Under the pieces are notes generated by a model. It ran no database searches. It saw nothing but the letters and a program-made list of their open reading frames with translations, and was not told the origin of the DNA. This document shows positions 17,796-28,500 of a DNA stretch of 64,000 nucleotides, one piece after another. Made by a program: the position numbers and the translations under genes. The stretch covers positions 682,001 through 746,000 of the forward strand of contig NZ_JBHEQA010000002.1 of the NCBI RefSeq assembly GCF_043678055.1, in the 5' to 3' direction. The stretch is from Spongiimicrobium salis. GTDB taxonomy: Bacteria; Bacteroidota; Bacteroidia; Flavobacteriales; Flavobacteriaceae. Within the stretch, counting starts at the first letter, position 1. Each line of letters begins with the position of its first letter.

Positions 17796-19901
17796 ATGAA
17801 TCCCAATTTCCTACAAACTCCAATTGCATATCTCAAAGGGGTTGGCCCCAACAGAGCCAATGCACTTACTTCTGAATTGGGCATTCAGACCTATCAAGAC
17901 CTTATCAATCTCTTTCCGAATAGGTATATTGATAAAACACAATATTATAAAATCAATCAACTGCAACGCAGTGGAGCGGATGTCCAAATTATTGGAAAAA
18001 TCATCCATATCAAATCGGTATCCCAAAAACGGGGTAGTCGATTGGTGGCTACCTTTGTTGATGATACCGGGAAAATGGAATTGGTATGGTTTCGCGGTCA
18101 AAAATGGATCAAGGAAAATATTAAACTCAATGTTCCCTATGTGGTTTTTGGGAAAACCAATTGGTTCAACAATAGTTTCTCCATGCCCCATCCGGAAATG
18201 GAATTATTGGCCGTTCATGAAAAAGGAATGCGGATTTCGATGCAACCTATATACCCCTCAACCGAAAAGTTAGGTAATATGGGGATAAACAACCGATTGA
18301 TCAGCAAGTTAATCCAGCAACTGTTTGTAGAGACCAAAGGTCGCTTTAAAGAAACCTTGTCCAACAGTCTTTTGGATGAATTGAAATTGCTCTCGAAACC
18401 GGAAGCGATGTTCAATATCCACTTTCCCAAAAATCAAAATTTATTGGCAAAGGCGCAATTTCGCTTAAAGTTTGAAGAACTCTTTTATATTCAATTGCAG
18501 TTAATTTTCAAGAAAATCTTACGGAAACAAAAGATTAAGGGATATGTTTTTGATCAGGTAGGACCACTTTTTAATCAGTTTTATTCCGAACAACTTCCTT
18601 TTGAATTGACGGGAGCCCAAAAAAGGGTAATTAAAGAAATTAGAGCGGATATGGGCAGTAATGCCCAAATGAATCGCCTATTGCAAGGAGATGTAGGTTC
18701 AGGGAAGACCATTGTAGGCCTAATGTCCATGCTATTGGCCATTGATAATGGATATCAGGCTTGTTTGATGGCACCTACAGAAATTCTCGCGAATCAGCAC
18801 TTCAATGGAATCCAGGAACTCTTAGGAGATCTTGATGTGCGCATTGCATTACTCACGGGTTCCAGTAAAAAGTCCGAGCGGAAAATTATTCATGAAGAAC
18901 TGGAAAATGGCAGCCTTCATATTCTGATTGGAACCCATGCCGTATTGGAGGATAAAGTACAGTTTTCTAACCTTGGCCTTGCCATTATTGACGAACAGCA
19001 TCGTTTTGGAGTGGCCCAACGCTCCAAACTATGGCATAAAAATGAAATCCCTCCCCATATTCTGGTGATGACCGCTACCCCTATTCCGCGAACTTTGGCT
19101 ATGAGTCTATATGGGGATTTGGATATTTCTGTAATCGATGAACTCCCTCCCGGAAGAAAGCCTATAAAAACAGTGCATCGTTTTGACAGTAATCGTTTAA
19201 AAGTATTTCGCTTCATCAAAGAAGAAATAAAGCTAGGGAGACAAGTATATATCGTATACCCTCTAATCCAGGAATCCGAAAAACTGGATTACAAAGATCT
19301 CATGGATGGCTATGAAAGTATTGTTCGGGATTTCCCCCAGCCCCAATATCAAATCTCCATTGTTCACGGACAGATGAAACCCGCTGACAAGGATTATGAA
19401 ATGGAACGTTTTGTAAAGGGAGAAACACAGATCATGATTGCCACCACAGTTATCGAAGTTGGCGTAAACGTTCCCAATGCGTCCGTAATGATCATAGAAA
19501 GTACAGAACGTTTTGGCTTGTCCCAATTGCATCAATTACGTGGACGCGTAGGACGTGGTGCCGAACAGAGTTATTGTATTTTAATGACAGGACACAAGCT
19601 GTCCAATGAAGCCAAAACTCGTTTGGAAACCATGGTACGTACCAATGATGGTTTTGAAATCGCTGAAGTGGATCTAAAACTAAGAGGTCCAGGCGATTTA
19701 ATGGGCACACAACAAAGTGGCGTATTAAATTTAAAAATAGCGGATATCGTTAAGGATAATACGATTTTGAAAACGGCTAGGTTCCATGCCCTACAATTAT
19801 TGAAAACAGATCCTTCTTTGGCCAAAGAAGAACATTATATGATTCGCACCGCTTATGCTCAAATGGTAAAACATAAGACCATCTGGAACTATATTAGTTG
19901 A
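17796..19901 (+). CDS. recG: ATP-dependent DNA helicase RecG
   Basis: 701 residues, the usual RecG length. The N-terminal wedge domain (OB-fold; YLKGVGPNRANAL, then DDTGKMELVWFRGQ) recognises branched DNA. Helicase domain: Walker A GDVGSGKT (about 299-306), MAPTEILANQH, DEQHRFG (the RecG/Mfd-type motif II), MTATPIPRTLA, TTVIEVGVNVPNA and the QLRGRVGRG motif VI. It remodels stalled forks and Holliday junctions. The stop converges on a giant lipoprotein gene after 9 bp, so RecG marks the conserved chromosomal edge of the accessory region that follows. Confidence 0.97.
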   Translation: MNPNFLQTPIAYLKGVGPNRANALTSELGIQTYQDLINLFPNRYIDKTQYYKINQLQRSGADVQIIGKIIHIKSVSQKRGSRLVATFVDDTGKMELVWFRGQKWIKENIKLNVPYVVFGKTNWFNNSFSMPHPEMELLAVHEKGMRISMQPIYPSTEKLGNMGINNRLISKLIQQLFVETKGRFKETLSNSLLDELKLLSKPEAMFNIHFPKNQNLLAKAQFRLKFEELFYIQLQLIFKKILRKQKIKGYVFDQVGPLFNQFYSEQLPFELTGAQKRVIKEIRADMGSNAQMNRLLQGDVGSGKTIVGLMSMLLAIDNGYQACLMAPTEILANQHFNGIQELLGDLDVRIALLTGSSKKSERKIIHEELENGSLHILIGTHAVLEDKVQFSNLGLAIIDEQHRFGVAQRSKLWHKNEIPPHILVMTATPIPRTLAMSLYGDLDISVIDELPPGRKPIKTVHRFDSNRLKVFRFIKEEIKLGRQVYIVYPLIQESEKLDYKDLMDGYESIVRDFPQPQYQISIVHGQMKPADKDYEMERFVKGETQIMIATTVIEVGVNVPNASVMIIESTERFGLSQLHQLRGRVGRGAEQSYCILMTGHKLSNEAKTRLETMVRTNDGFEIAEVDLKLRGPGDLMGTQQSGVLNLKIADIVKDNTILKTARFHALQLLKTDPSLAKEEHYMIRTAYAQMVKHKTIWNYIS

Positions 19902-19910
19902 AGCACGACA

Positions 19911-22900
19911 TTACGGACAGGGCTGTCCTCCACTTCCAAAATCAATGAATACCGTACGTACAATGGGAGCCAATCCGCCACCACTGGGCGTTACGGTAAA
20001 CTCTAAAGTTATAGGTTCACAGGGAATTCCCGGACCTTCATAAGTACCATTGGAAACACCTATAATGGCAGGGAAATTAGTCTGCGGCGGTCTAAAGGTT
20101 CCATTGTAGGTAAAACCAGTAATCGTATTAAATGTAGTTTCCCTATAGGACATTTGGAACGTTATTCCCATATCCTGTGCAGCCTGATTTGGTGTGATCC
20201 TGAAAGTAATGGGTACAGTTGATCCCGGGTCAAATCCGTCTCCAGACGAAGGTATTGGATCTATCGTAAAATTAAAGCTTGGTGGATCGGGAGGATTTAT
20301 AGTAACATCTAAAGTATCCGGCGTACTTACAGCGCCATCATCATCTACCACGATAAGCGTTACCGTATAGGTTCCTGGAGTACTATAAGTATGATTCACC
20401 GTATTAACGGTGGTAATATCCGAATCGCCATCTCCGAAGTTCCATCGATATTCAACAATACTGCCATCCACATCACTGGAATTTAGTCCGGAGAATCCAC
20501 GGGACATATTGTTTCCTGCACCATTCCTAATATCTGCTGTTGGTATTCGATTAGTGTTTATGGTCCAATCTTGTGAACTACCTACTTCCGAAGTAACGCG
20601 ATACCCTATTACTTGGGCAAAATCCTGTGCAACATTCCTAGCAGGATCTATGGTTGCTCCTTCTGAAATTTCAAAAACTTCGGGAACAACATTTAAATTT
20701 AGCCCCACAGGTACATTTAATCTAACCTGGGTCGTGGATGTTGGATCTATGATGGTGCTTCCAACTTGTCCCGTTATACGGAAATCAACAATGTTATTTC
20801 CTGTATTCCCTGCTGCTACATTTACAGTAACACTCCATTGCTGTTGATCTCCATTCTCCGCGGTTACGGTATAATTCTGTGGAGTACTAAAATTACGTTG
20901 AACATTGAGTCCAGGATTAATGCTAGCTCCAGTAGATATGGTAAAGGGCGCTGGAACAGTGTTTATGTTCGTTCCAAAAGGTACATTTACGGTAACGGTA
21001 TGGGTATTGGTGTTAATCGTAGAAGCTCCGGTTTGTCCTGGAATTCCAAAACTGACAATATCATTTTCGGTGCTTCTGGGATCTGCTTCTACAGTAACTT
21101 GAACACTCCAGACTTGCTGATCTCCGTTTTCCGCGGTCACCGTATAATTAACGGGGGATGAAAAATCCTGGACACTGGTACCAAGCGGATTGGCTGTTGC
21201 TCCATTGGATACCGTAAATGCGATTGGAGCCGTCACCAAATTGGTATCAAAAGCCACATCCAATGTTATCGTATGATTATTTGTGTCAATATTTGCTTGT
21301 CCCCCTATCTGTCCCAGCAAGGCAAAACTGGTAATGTCATTTTCTGAACTTCGCGTGTCCTGAGCTTCATTTACAGTGATGGTCCATAGCTGTTGATCCC
21401 CATTTTCGGCCGTTATCGTATAATTTTGCGGTGTGGCAAAATTACGCTGTGTATTAATGGCGGGAGCTATATCAGCTTCTGCCGATATCACGAAAGGAGT
21501 AGGCACCACATTAACGTTTGTTCCAAAGGGTACATTTACGGTTACTGTATGGGCATTGGTATCAATTATGGTATTCCCCATTTGGTTTGGAATACCAAAT
21601 TCTATAATATCATTGGCATTGCTGCGGGTATCAGCCGCCTCGGAGGCATTGATGGTCCATTCCTGAGCATCTCCATTTTCTGCGGTAATGGTATATATTA
21701 CGGGAACAGAAAAGTCACGAACCTGATTCCGTAAGGGGTTTTCACTGGCGTCGGCTGAAATACTAAAGGCCAAAGGAGCTACATTAAGATTTGTCCCAAA
21801 TGGGACTTCCAAGGTCACCGTATGATTGCTGGTATTAATACTACTAGCGCTCAACTGACCTGGTAGAACAAAAGAAAGGATATCATTAGCATCACTTCTA
21901 GGGTCAGGAAGTATGTTTGCCGCAACAACCCATTCTTGTGGGGTACCATCTTCAGCGGTTACCGTATAACGCACGGTATCTCCAAAGTTTTGAACAGAAG
22001 TTGCTATAGGATTTATCGTTGCCCCTGGTGAAATATCCAAGGTTATTGGAGCTACGTTTAAATTTACTCCAAAAGCTACATTCATTCCTATGGTATGTAC
22101 ACCTGGATTTATTACCGCCGCACCAACTTGTCCGGGAATCTCAAAAGCAAGAATATCGTTATCACTTGACTGGGGCTCTGGTTGAACCGTAACTTGACGC
22201 ACTACTTGATTGGCAGCATTGCCCGCGGCATCGGATACATTATAGGTCACTTGATAGGTACCCACAACATTCGTATTCACCCCACTAGCATCAATGACAA
22301 TAGCACCACTAATGTCCCCATCCACATTATCCGTAGCGGTGGCACCTAATTCGTTATACGTATCGCCTACGGTCAAGGTGACATTTCCCCCAATCAACGT
22401 AATTACTGGAGGGGTAGTATCTGGAGCAGTGGTTACAGTGACCTGCCTTACTACTTCATTGGCGGCATTGCCGGCAGCATCAGATACATTGTAGGTCACC
22501 TGATAAGTGCCCACGACATTGGTATTTATTGCACTGGCATCGATCACGATGTCCCCACTGATATCGCCATCTATATTATCCGTAGCGGTGGCACCTAATT
22601 CGTTATACGTATCGCCTACGCTTAAATCAACATTCCCCCCGATCAACGTAATTACCGGAGGCGTTGTATCAGGGGCAGTCGCTACGGTGACCTGCCTTAC
22701 CACTTCATTAGCAGCATTGCCCGCAGCATCGGATACATTATAGGTAACCTGATAGGTCCCCACGGCATTGGTGTTTACCCCACTGGCATCGATCACAATG
22801 GCGCCACTAATATCGCCATCCACATTATCTGTAGCAGTGGCACCTAATTCGTTATACGCGTCGCCTACGGTCAAATCAACATTCCCCCCAATCAATGTAA

Positions 22901-25460
22901 TCACCGGAGGCGTTGTATCGGGAGCAGCCATTACGGTGACCTGCCGTATTACTTGATTGGCAGCATTACCTGCGGCGTCAGATACATTATAGGTTACTTG
23001 ATAGGTACCTACAACATTTGTATTCACTGCACTGGCATCGATCACGATATCCCCACTGATATCACCATCCACATTGTCCGTAGCGGTGGCTCCTAATTCG
23101 TTATACGTATCGCCTACCATCAAAGCAAGATTACCACCGATCAAAGTAATTACGGGAGGGGTTGTATCTGGAGCAGTAGTTACAGTGACCTGGCGCACCA
23201 CTTGATTGGCAGCATTGCCCGCGGCATCCGATACGTTGTAGGTCACTTGGTAAACGCCCACCACATTGGTATTCACCGCACTGGCATCGATCGCGATGTC
23301 CCCACTGATATCACCGTCCACGTTGTCCGTGGCCGTGGCGCCCAATTCGTTATAGGTATCCCCCACCGTCAAAGCAAGGTCCCCCCCGATCAAAGTGATC
23401 ACCGGGGGCGTCGTATCCGGGGCATTGGTCACCCTCACCTGACGGACCACTTCATCCGCCGCATTGCCCGAACTGTCCGATACATTATAGGTCACCTCGT
23501 AAACGCCCTCCACAGAAGTGTCCACTCCACTGGCATCGATCACGATGTCACCGCTCAGATCGCCCTCGATATCGTCCTGGGCCGTGGCCCCAAGTTCATT
23601 GTAGGTATCCCCGACCCTAAGGTCCACATTGCCCCCGATCAAAGTGATCACAGGGGGCGTGACATCATCCCCCAGCACAACGTTCACCGTCCATTCCGCC
23701 ACATCGCCGTTCTCCGCCGTCACCCTATAGATCACAGGGTCGTTGAAGTCCTGCTGCTCCCCTTCCCCGGGATCCACCGTCGCCCCCATCGATACCGTGA
23801 TCGTCGTGGGCGCCACCTCGATGTTCGCCCCAATGGGGATCTCCACCTCCACCGTACGCGAAGCCGGATCGATAAGGGCAGTACTGCTCTGGTTCGGAAG
23901 TACGAAGTTCAGGATATCGTTCTCCCCGCTGCGCGTATCGGCCGCAACGCTGACCAATACCGTCCATTGCGCCTCATCCCCGTTCTCCGCCCTTACCGTA
24001 TAGCCCACGGCCGTACTAAAATCACGTACCACTGTCGGCAATGGGCTCACACTTGCGCCCGTGGACACCGTAAGGGTCGTCGGCGCAACGTTCAGTTCCG
24101 TTCCGAAGGCCACCTCCACCTCCACACGCTTGGTATCCGTATCGATGATCGCCGAGCGCGTCTGCCCGGGAAGCAAAAAGTTCACGATATCGTTGTCCCC
24201 GCTGGGCTCGGGACCGAAGTCCACCACCACCGTATATACCTCTTGGGAGCCATCGGCAGCCGTAACCGTATATTCCACCGGTACCGAAAAATCCTGGGCC
24301 TCCCCCGAGGCCGGGGAGATCGATGCCCCCGTATGCGTTATCTCCGGGGAGAGTACCGTGGAGGGCCTTGTCGATAGCGACACCAGAATATCCGTCCCCG
24401 TTATCGTTCCCGCAACGCCGTTGATCACAAAACCGGTGATCTCCTTGGCATCGCTCGGCGCCTCGCTCACGGAGACCGTCCATTCCTGTTGGTCCCCGTT
24501 CTCCGCCATCACCGTATAGGCCACATCTCCGCTGAAGTCGCGCACCGCTGTCGCAAGAGGGCTCACGCTTGCGCCCTCGGAGACCGTAAGGGCATCAGGG
24601 GCCACGTTCAGGTCCGTACCGAAGGCCACTTCCAATTCCACTTTATGGGCATCCGTGTCTATGACCGACGCTCCCGTCTGCCCTGCCAACGAAAAGGAGG
24701 TGATATCGTTGCCCTCCAGGAGCAGTTCCTCCACTACCTCGAAGTCAAGGGTAGCCGTAAGTTCCTGACCGTTGCTGTCCCGAAGATCGAAGGTCAGTAC
24801 CGAAGTGCCGAGCGCATCCGGGACAAAGACCAGGGAATAGCTCCCGGGGACTATCGGAACGTATGTATCCAATTCTAGGGGGTCCGTGGTGGAAGCGTCC
24901 GTAAGGCTGCCCGAGCCGGGGCCTATACGGTAATTTCTTTCATAGGTGGCGTTCGCATTGTTGGCGACCGCACCAAGGGTGATCGTTATCGCGGCGCTGT
25001 CGCCGAGCTCCAGGCGCGACACATCGCTCGTGGCCATCCAGGTGGCGGGTACCTGGCGGATCGTATAGCCAAGCTCCGTTTCCTCGCTGAAACCAAAATT
25101 GTCCTCCGCAACGATGCGAAGCGAGTGCTCCCCGTCAACCGTCCCGATGTACCTATAGTTTGCCGATAGCGCCTCCAACGCTACCTTCTCCCCCTCCGGG
25201 ATTCGCTCCCCAAGGGAGTCCTCGAAATAGCCCTCGCCGCTCTCGATACGATAGGTCAAAAAATATTCATAGCCCTCCAAAAGCGCCTCCGGGACCACCG
25301 TGAAAGAGGTCGTCAAGGGGGCGTTCACGAAACCCTCGTTGTCGTGTCGCTGCTCCAGGGTGAACTCCACCTCAGTCACAAGGCCCACGTCCTTGGTACA
25401 GGCCAAGAGCAATAGGAAGACCCATAGGGTGCGCAGTAAGGGACGGACAAACTTTTTCAT
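19911..25460 (-). CDS. Giant Ig-repeat lipoprotein 1 with TraQ-like ends (1849 aa)
   Basis: Lipobox LLLAC, Cys21, followed by TKD, a context compatible with surface export in this phylum. Residues about 28-130 look like the TraQ/DUF3872 family (VEFTL..., LEGYEYFLTYRI, AEDNFGF). A second Ig-like domain follows (to about 240), then four DUF5018-like units (NDI..F.L.GQ... AENGD..W), six DUF5011/Cry22-like units of 83 residues (TPPVITLIGG... VTYNVSDAAGNA), six more DUF5018-like units, one PKD domain (WNFGDGDS) and a C-terminal TraQ-like domain ending GGQPCP. It is the last gene of a minus-strand series headed by TraN- and TraO-like genes next to a T6SS. The first 753 residues are nearly identical to lipoprotein 2. 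Adhesin, surface scaffold or secretion annex are possible roles; none is demonstrated. Confidence 0.85.
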   Translation of the reverse strand: MKKFVRPLLRTLWVFLLLLACTKDVGLVTEVEFTLEQRHDNEGFVNAPLTTSFTVVPEALLEGYEYFLTYRIESGEGYFEDSLGERIPEGEKVALEALSANYRYIGTVDGEHSLRIVAEDNFGFSEETELGYTIRQVPATWMATSDVSRLELGDSAAITITLGAVANNANATYERNYRIGPGSGSLTDASTTDPLELDTYVPIVPGSYSLVFVPDALGTSVLTFDLRDSNGQELTATLDFEVVEELLLEGNDITSFSLAGQTGASVIDTDAHKVELEVAFGTDLNVAPDALTVSEGASVSPLATAVRDFSGDVAYTVMAENGDQQEWTVSVSEAPSDAKEITGFVINGVAGTITGTDILVSLSTRPSTVLSPEITHTGASISPASGEAQDFSVPVEYTVTAADGSQEVYTVVVDFGPEPSGDNDIVNFLLPGQTRSAIIDTDTKRVEVEVAFGTELNVAPTTLTVSTGASVSPLPTVVRDFSTAVGYTVRAENGDEAQWTVLVSVAADTRSGENDILNFVLPNQSSTALIDPASRTVEVEIPIGANIEVAPTTITVSMGATVDPGEGEQQDFNDPVIYRVTAENGDVAEWTVNVVLGDDVTPPVITLIGGNVDLRVGDTYNELGATAQDDIEGDLSGDIVIDASGVDTSVEGVYEVTYNVSDSSGNAADEVVRQVRVTNAPDTTPPVITLIGGDLALTVGDTYNELGATATDNVDGDISGDIAIDASAVNTNVVGVYQVTYNVSDAAGNAANQVVRQVTVTTAPDTTPPVITLIGGNLALMVGDTYNELGATATDNVDGDISGDIVIDASAVNTNVVGTYQVTYNVSDAAGNAANQVIRQVTVMAAPDTTPPVITLIGGNVDLTVGDAYNELGATATDNVDGDISGAIVIDASGVNTNAVGTYQVTYNVSDAAGNAANEVVRQVTVATAPDTTPPVITLIGGNVDLSVGDTYNELGATATDNIDGDISGDIVIDASAINTNVVGTYQVTYNVSDAAGNAANEVVRQVTVTTAPDTTPPVITLIGGNVTLTVGDTYNELGATATDNVDGDISGAIVIDASGVNTNVVGTYQVTYNVSDAAGNAANQVVRQVTVQPEPQSSDNDILAFEIPGQVGAAVINPGVHTIGMNVAFGVNLNVAPITLDISPGATINPIATSVQNFGDTVRYTVTAEDGTPQEWVVAANILPDPRSDANDILSFVLPGQLSASSINTSNHTVTLEVPFGTNLNVAPLAFSISADASENPLRNQVRDFSVPVIYTITAENGDAQEWTINASEAADTRSNANDIIEFGIPNQMGNTIIDTNAHTVTVNVPFGTNVNVVPTPFVISAEADIAPAINTQRNFATPQNYTITAENGDQQLWTITVNEAQDTRSSENDITSFALLGQIGGQANIDTNNHTITLDVAFDTNLVTAPIAFTVSNGATANPLGTSVQDFSSPVNYTVTAENGDQQVWSVQVTVEADPRSTENDIVSFGIPGQTGASTINTNTHTVTVNVPFGTNINTVPAPFTISTGASINPGLNVQRNFSTPQNYTVTAENGDQQQWSVTVNVAAGNTGNNIVDFRITGQVGSTIIDPTSTTQVRLNVPVGLNLNVVPEVFEISEGATIDPARNVAQDFAQVIGYRVTSEVGSSQDWTINTNRIPTADIRNGAGNNMSRGFSGLNSSDVDGSIVEYRWNFGDGDSDITTVNTVNHTYSTPGTYTVTLIVVDDDGAVSTPDTLDVTINPPDPPSFNFTIDPIPSSGDGFDPGSTVPITFRITPNQAAQDMGITFQMSYRETTFNTITGFTYNGTFRPPQTNFPAIIGVSNGTYEGPGIPCEPITLEFTVTPSGGGLAPIVRTVFIDFGSGGQPCP
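22190..23680 (-). repeat. Six tandem 249-bp units encoding DUF5011/Cry22-like Ig domains
   Basis: Within lipoprotein 1, six units of 83 codons repeat head to tail. Period check: the GTGACCTGCC-type junction at about 22,938 recurs at 23,187, exactly 249 bp on. The units nearest the N-terminus are GC-rich, the later ones AT-rich, and the four later units are very similar to one another. Such arrays expand and contract by recombination, so copy number may vary between strains or be misassembled. Confidence 0.85.
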
Positions 25461-25538
25461 ATAGCAAAAACGGACTCCAATATATTAATTTTTGTCCGCT
25501 TTGCTTCTCTTTTTCCTTCCAAAATCACCAAAAAAACG
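23200..25538 (-). repeat. 2339-bp direct repeat, copy A (GC-rich N-terminal module)
   Basis: This block recurs at 27825-30163 in the same orientation with no insertion or deletion: distances from block edge to start codon are equal (2260 bp in each), and 78 bp upstream of the start codon are also identical. I count about 16 amino-acid differences over about 753 codons. The block is visibly richer in G and C than the rest of both genes and than the third paralogue. Similarity falls off sharply at 23,200 and ends at 25,538. Confidence 0.9.
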
Positions 25539-25544
25539 GTGATT
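25523..25544 (-). other. Inverted repeat between giant lipoproteins 2 and 1
   Basis: AATCACC (25523-25529) and GGTGATT (25538-25544) form a 7-bp hairpin 29 bp beyond the stop of lipoprotein 2 and 63 bp before the start of lipoprotein 1. The loop, not the 3' flank, holds the T run, so it is a poor intrinsic terminator. The second arm lies exactly at the end of the 2339-bp repeat and is absent from copy B. Confidence 0.4.
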
Positions 25545-25573
25545 GTATTGTTCCTGCGTCCAGTAACACAAAA

Positions 25574-28500
25574 TTAGAACCGAGAAGCTATAAATGTAGC
25601 TGTAGCTCCGCTCCCATTGGTCGGGTAGGTTATGGTTACGATACCATTACCCAAAGCGGCTGCGGTAAAATATACCATTCCAGTTGCCGGCATTACAAAA
25701 GTACCGGTATCTGTACCATCTTCAATCAATTCATCTCCTTCACACAAGCGTATTTCAGGAGTTTGGCCAGCGTCAAGACAGGTATACCTACCTTGAGCTT
25801 GTAAGGTGAAAATCCGATCTCCGCCAAGATTATCTTCCGTATAGACCTCAAAAAGACCATCAACTACCGTAGAGCCTACTGGAGTGGCTTGCGCAAGGAG
25901 GTCAATCCGTATCACTGCACCAATAGGAGCCGTAAACAATCCTGTATTTTGATCATAACTATAGGGAATTTCCTCTACCGTAATGTTGGCGGTAGCCAGA
26001 ATATTTCCATCTTCGGCCGATCTGGCGGTCACTGTTGTACTTCCCACACCTACTGCACTCAATAACCCATTTGCATTCACGGTAGCGACAGCTGCACTCC
26101 CTGTTGACCAATTGACGCCCTGATTGGTGGCATTTGCTGGCAATATAGCGGCTGTAAATTGTTCTGTCTGACCTACAAATAAAGTGCTCGTAGTTGGAGA
26201 AATTGAAATACCAGCCACTGGAACAACGGCAGGGTTCACGGTAATTTCAACAGTTCCAAAAACACCGGGATCTGAAACGGAAGTCGCACGAATTGTAGCC
26301 ACACCTTCTCCTACCCCTGTCACCCGTGCCGTATTTTCATCAATAGTAGCCACGGCTGCATTGGACGTAGACCAAGTAAAATTACGATTCGTAGCATTTG
26401 CTGGTAAGACGGTTACTGAAAGTTGCTGAATATCTCCTACTTCTAGGGTAGCGCTGGAAGGATTTATAGTAATACTCGTTACGGGTATAATCGGAGCAGT
26501 TACGGTAACATTTCCTGAATCCGTGATACTCCCATTTTCTACGGAAATGGCAGTGACCGTAGTAGTGCCCTCTGCAATAGCGGTAATATTTCCAAATTGA
26601 TCTACCGTCACGATATTGGAATCTCCAGATATCCAATTCACATTTTGATTTGTGGCATTAGCGGGTATGATTTCAGCATTAAAGGTATCCGCATCCCCAA
26701 TTTCCAAGGTCAGATTATCTGGACTAACCGATATTCCTGTTACGGGAATGGTCGCTGTGGTTACGGTGACATCTCCAAAATCCGTGATGCTTCCATTTTC
26801 TACGGAAATAGCAGTAACTGTAGTTGAACCTTCTGCAATAGCCGTAATATTTCCAAATTGATCCACCGTGACAACATTGCTGTCGCCAGATATCCAATTC
26901 ACATTTTGATTCGTGGCATTGGCAGGTATAATTTCTGCGCTAAAAGTATCTGCATCCCCAATTTCCAAGATCAGGCTATTTGGACTAACTCGTATTCCTG
27001 TTACCGGAATGCTTGCCGCTGTTACGGTGACATTGCCCGAATCTGTAATCGCGCCGTTTTCTACTGAAATGGCGGTAACCGAAGTGTTCCCTTCTGACAC
27101 AGCAGTTACATTCCCATTTTGATCTACGGTAACGATATTGGTGTTTCCTGAAATCCAATTCACTGCAGGATTGGTTGCATTTGCAGGAGTTATCGTAGCA
27201 TTAAAAGAATCAACATCCCCTATACCAAGAGTAAGGTCTTGCGGAATCACCGTTATCCCCGTAACCGGAATGACTGCACCGGTAACGGTAACGGTTCCTG
27301 AATCTGTAATAGTTCCGTTTTCTGCAGAAATCGCCGTAATCGAAGTAACTCCTTCACTTACTGCCGTTACATTTCCATTTTGATCAACGGTAGCGATACC
27401 CGTATTTCCAGAGATCCAATTGACATTTTGATTGCTTGCATTTGCGGGTTGTATAATGGTATTAAAAATACCTATATCTCCAATTTCCAAGCTTAGATTA
27501 TCCGGACTCACGGTTATTCCTGTTACCGGAATGGAAGGAGACAGTATGGCAAAAGTAATTGAAGAAAATAAAGTTGGATTAGCCGTGGCAGTTCCAGTGA
27601 TAATTGTGCTTCCAGGAGCTAGAGCTGTTACACGTCCATTCGTATCGATACTTGCTATAGCAGGGTTGCTTGAAGACCAGGTAACCCGCTGATCTGTAGT
27701 ATTTGATGGAACAAATATCGCTCGCATATCAATCGTCTCTCCAACAATTAGAGAGGTCGATGATGCCGAAATAATTAAATCTGTCGCGGGTATGTCCTCT
27801 TCCACAACCGTTACCTGTCGTACTACTTGATTGGCAGCATTGCCCGCGGCATCCGATACATTATAGGTCACCTCGTAAACGCCCTCCACATTGGTATTCA
27901 CCGCACTGGCATCGATCACGATGTCCCCACTGATATCACCGTCCACATTGTCCGTGGCCGTGGCGCCCAATTCGTTATAGGTATCCCCCACCGTCAATGC
28001 AAGGTCCCCCCCGATCAACGTGATCACAGGGGGTGTCGTATCAGGGGCATTGGTCACCCTCACCTGACGGACCACTTCATCCGCGGCATTGCCCGAACTG
28101 TCCGATACATTATAGGTCACCTCGTAAACGCCCTCCACAGAAGTGTCCACTCCACTGGCATCGATCACGATGTCACCGCTCAGATCGCCCTCGATATCGT
28201 CCTGGGCCGTGGCTCCAAGTTCATTGTAGGTATCCCCGACCCTAAGGTCCACATTGCCCCCGATCAGTGTGATCACAGGGGGCGTGACATCGTCACCCAG
28301 CACAACGTTCACCGTCCATTCCGCCACATCGCCGTTCTCCGCCGTCACCCTATAGGTCACAGGGTCGTTGAAGTCCTGCTGCTCCCCTTCCCCGGGATCC
28401 ACCGTCGCCCCCATCGATACCGTGATCGTCGTGGGAGCCACCTCGATGTTCGCCCCAATGGGGATCTCCACCTCCACCGTACGGGAAGCCGGATCGATAA

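Noticed and set aside
23202..24377. Long plus-strand open frame antisense to lipoprotein 1 (and its twin at 27827-28864)
   Set aside because: Arg/His-rich translation without a recognisable domain, present only where the GC-rich repeat suppresses stop codons on the opposite strand; the minus-strand frame has a lipobox and clear Ig domains.
22190..27800. CRISPR array suggested by regular repeats
   Set aside because: The repeats are 249 and 261 bp long, contiguous, in frame and encode Ig-like domains; there are no spacers.
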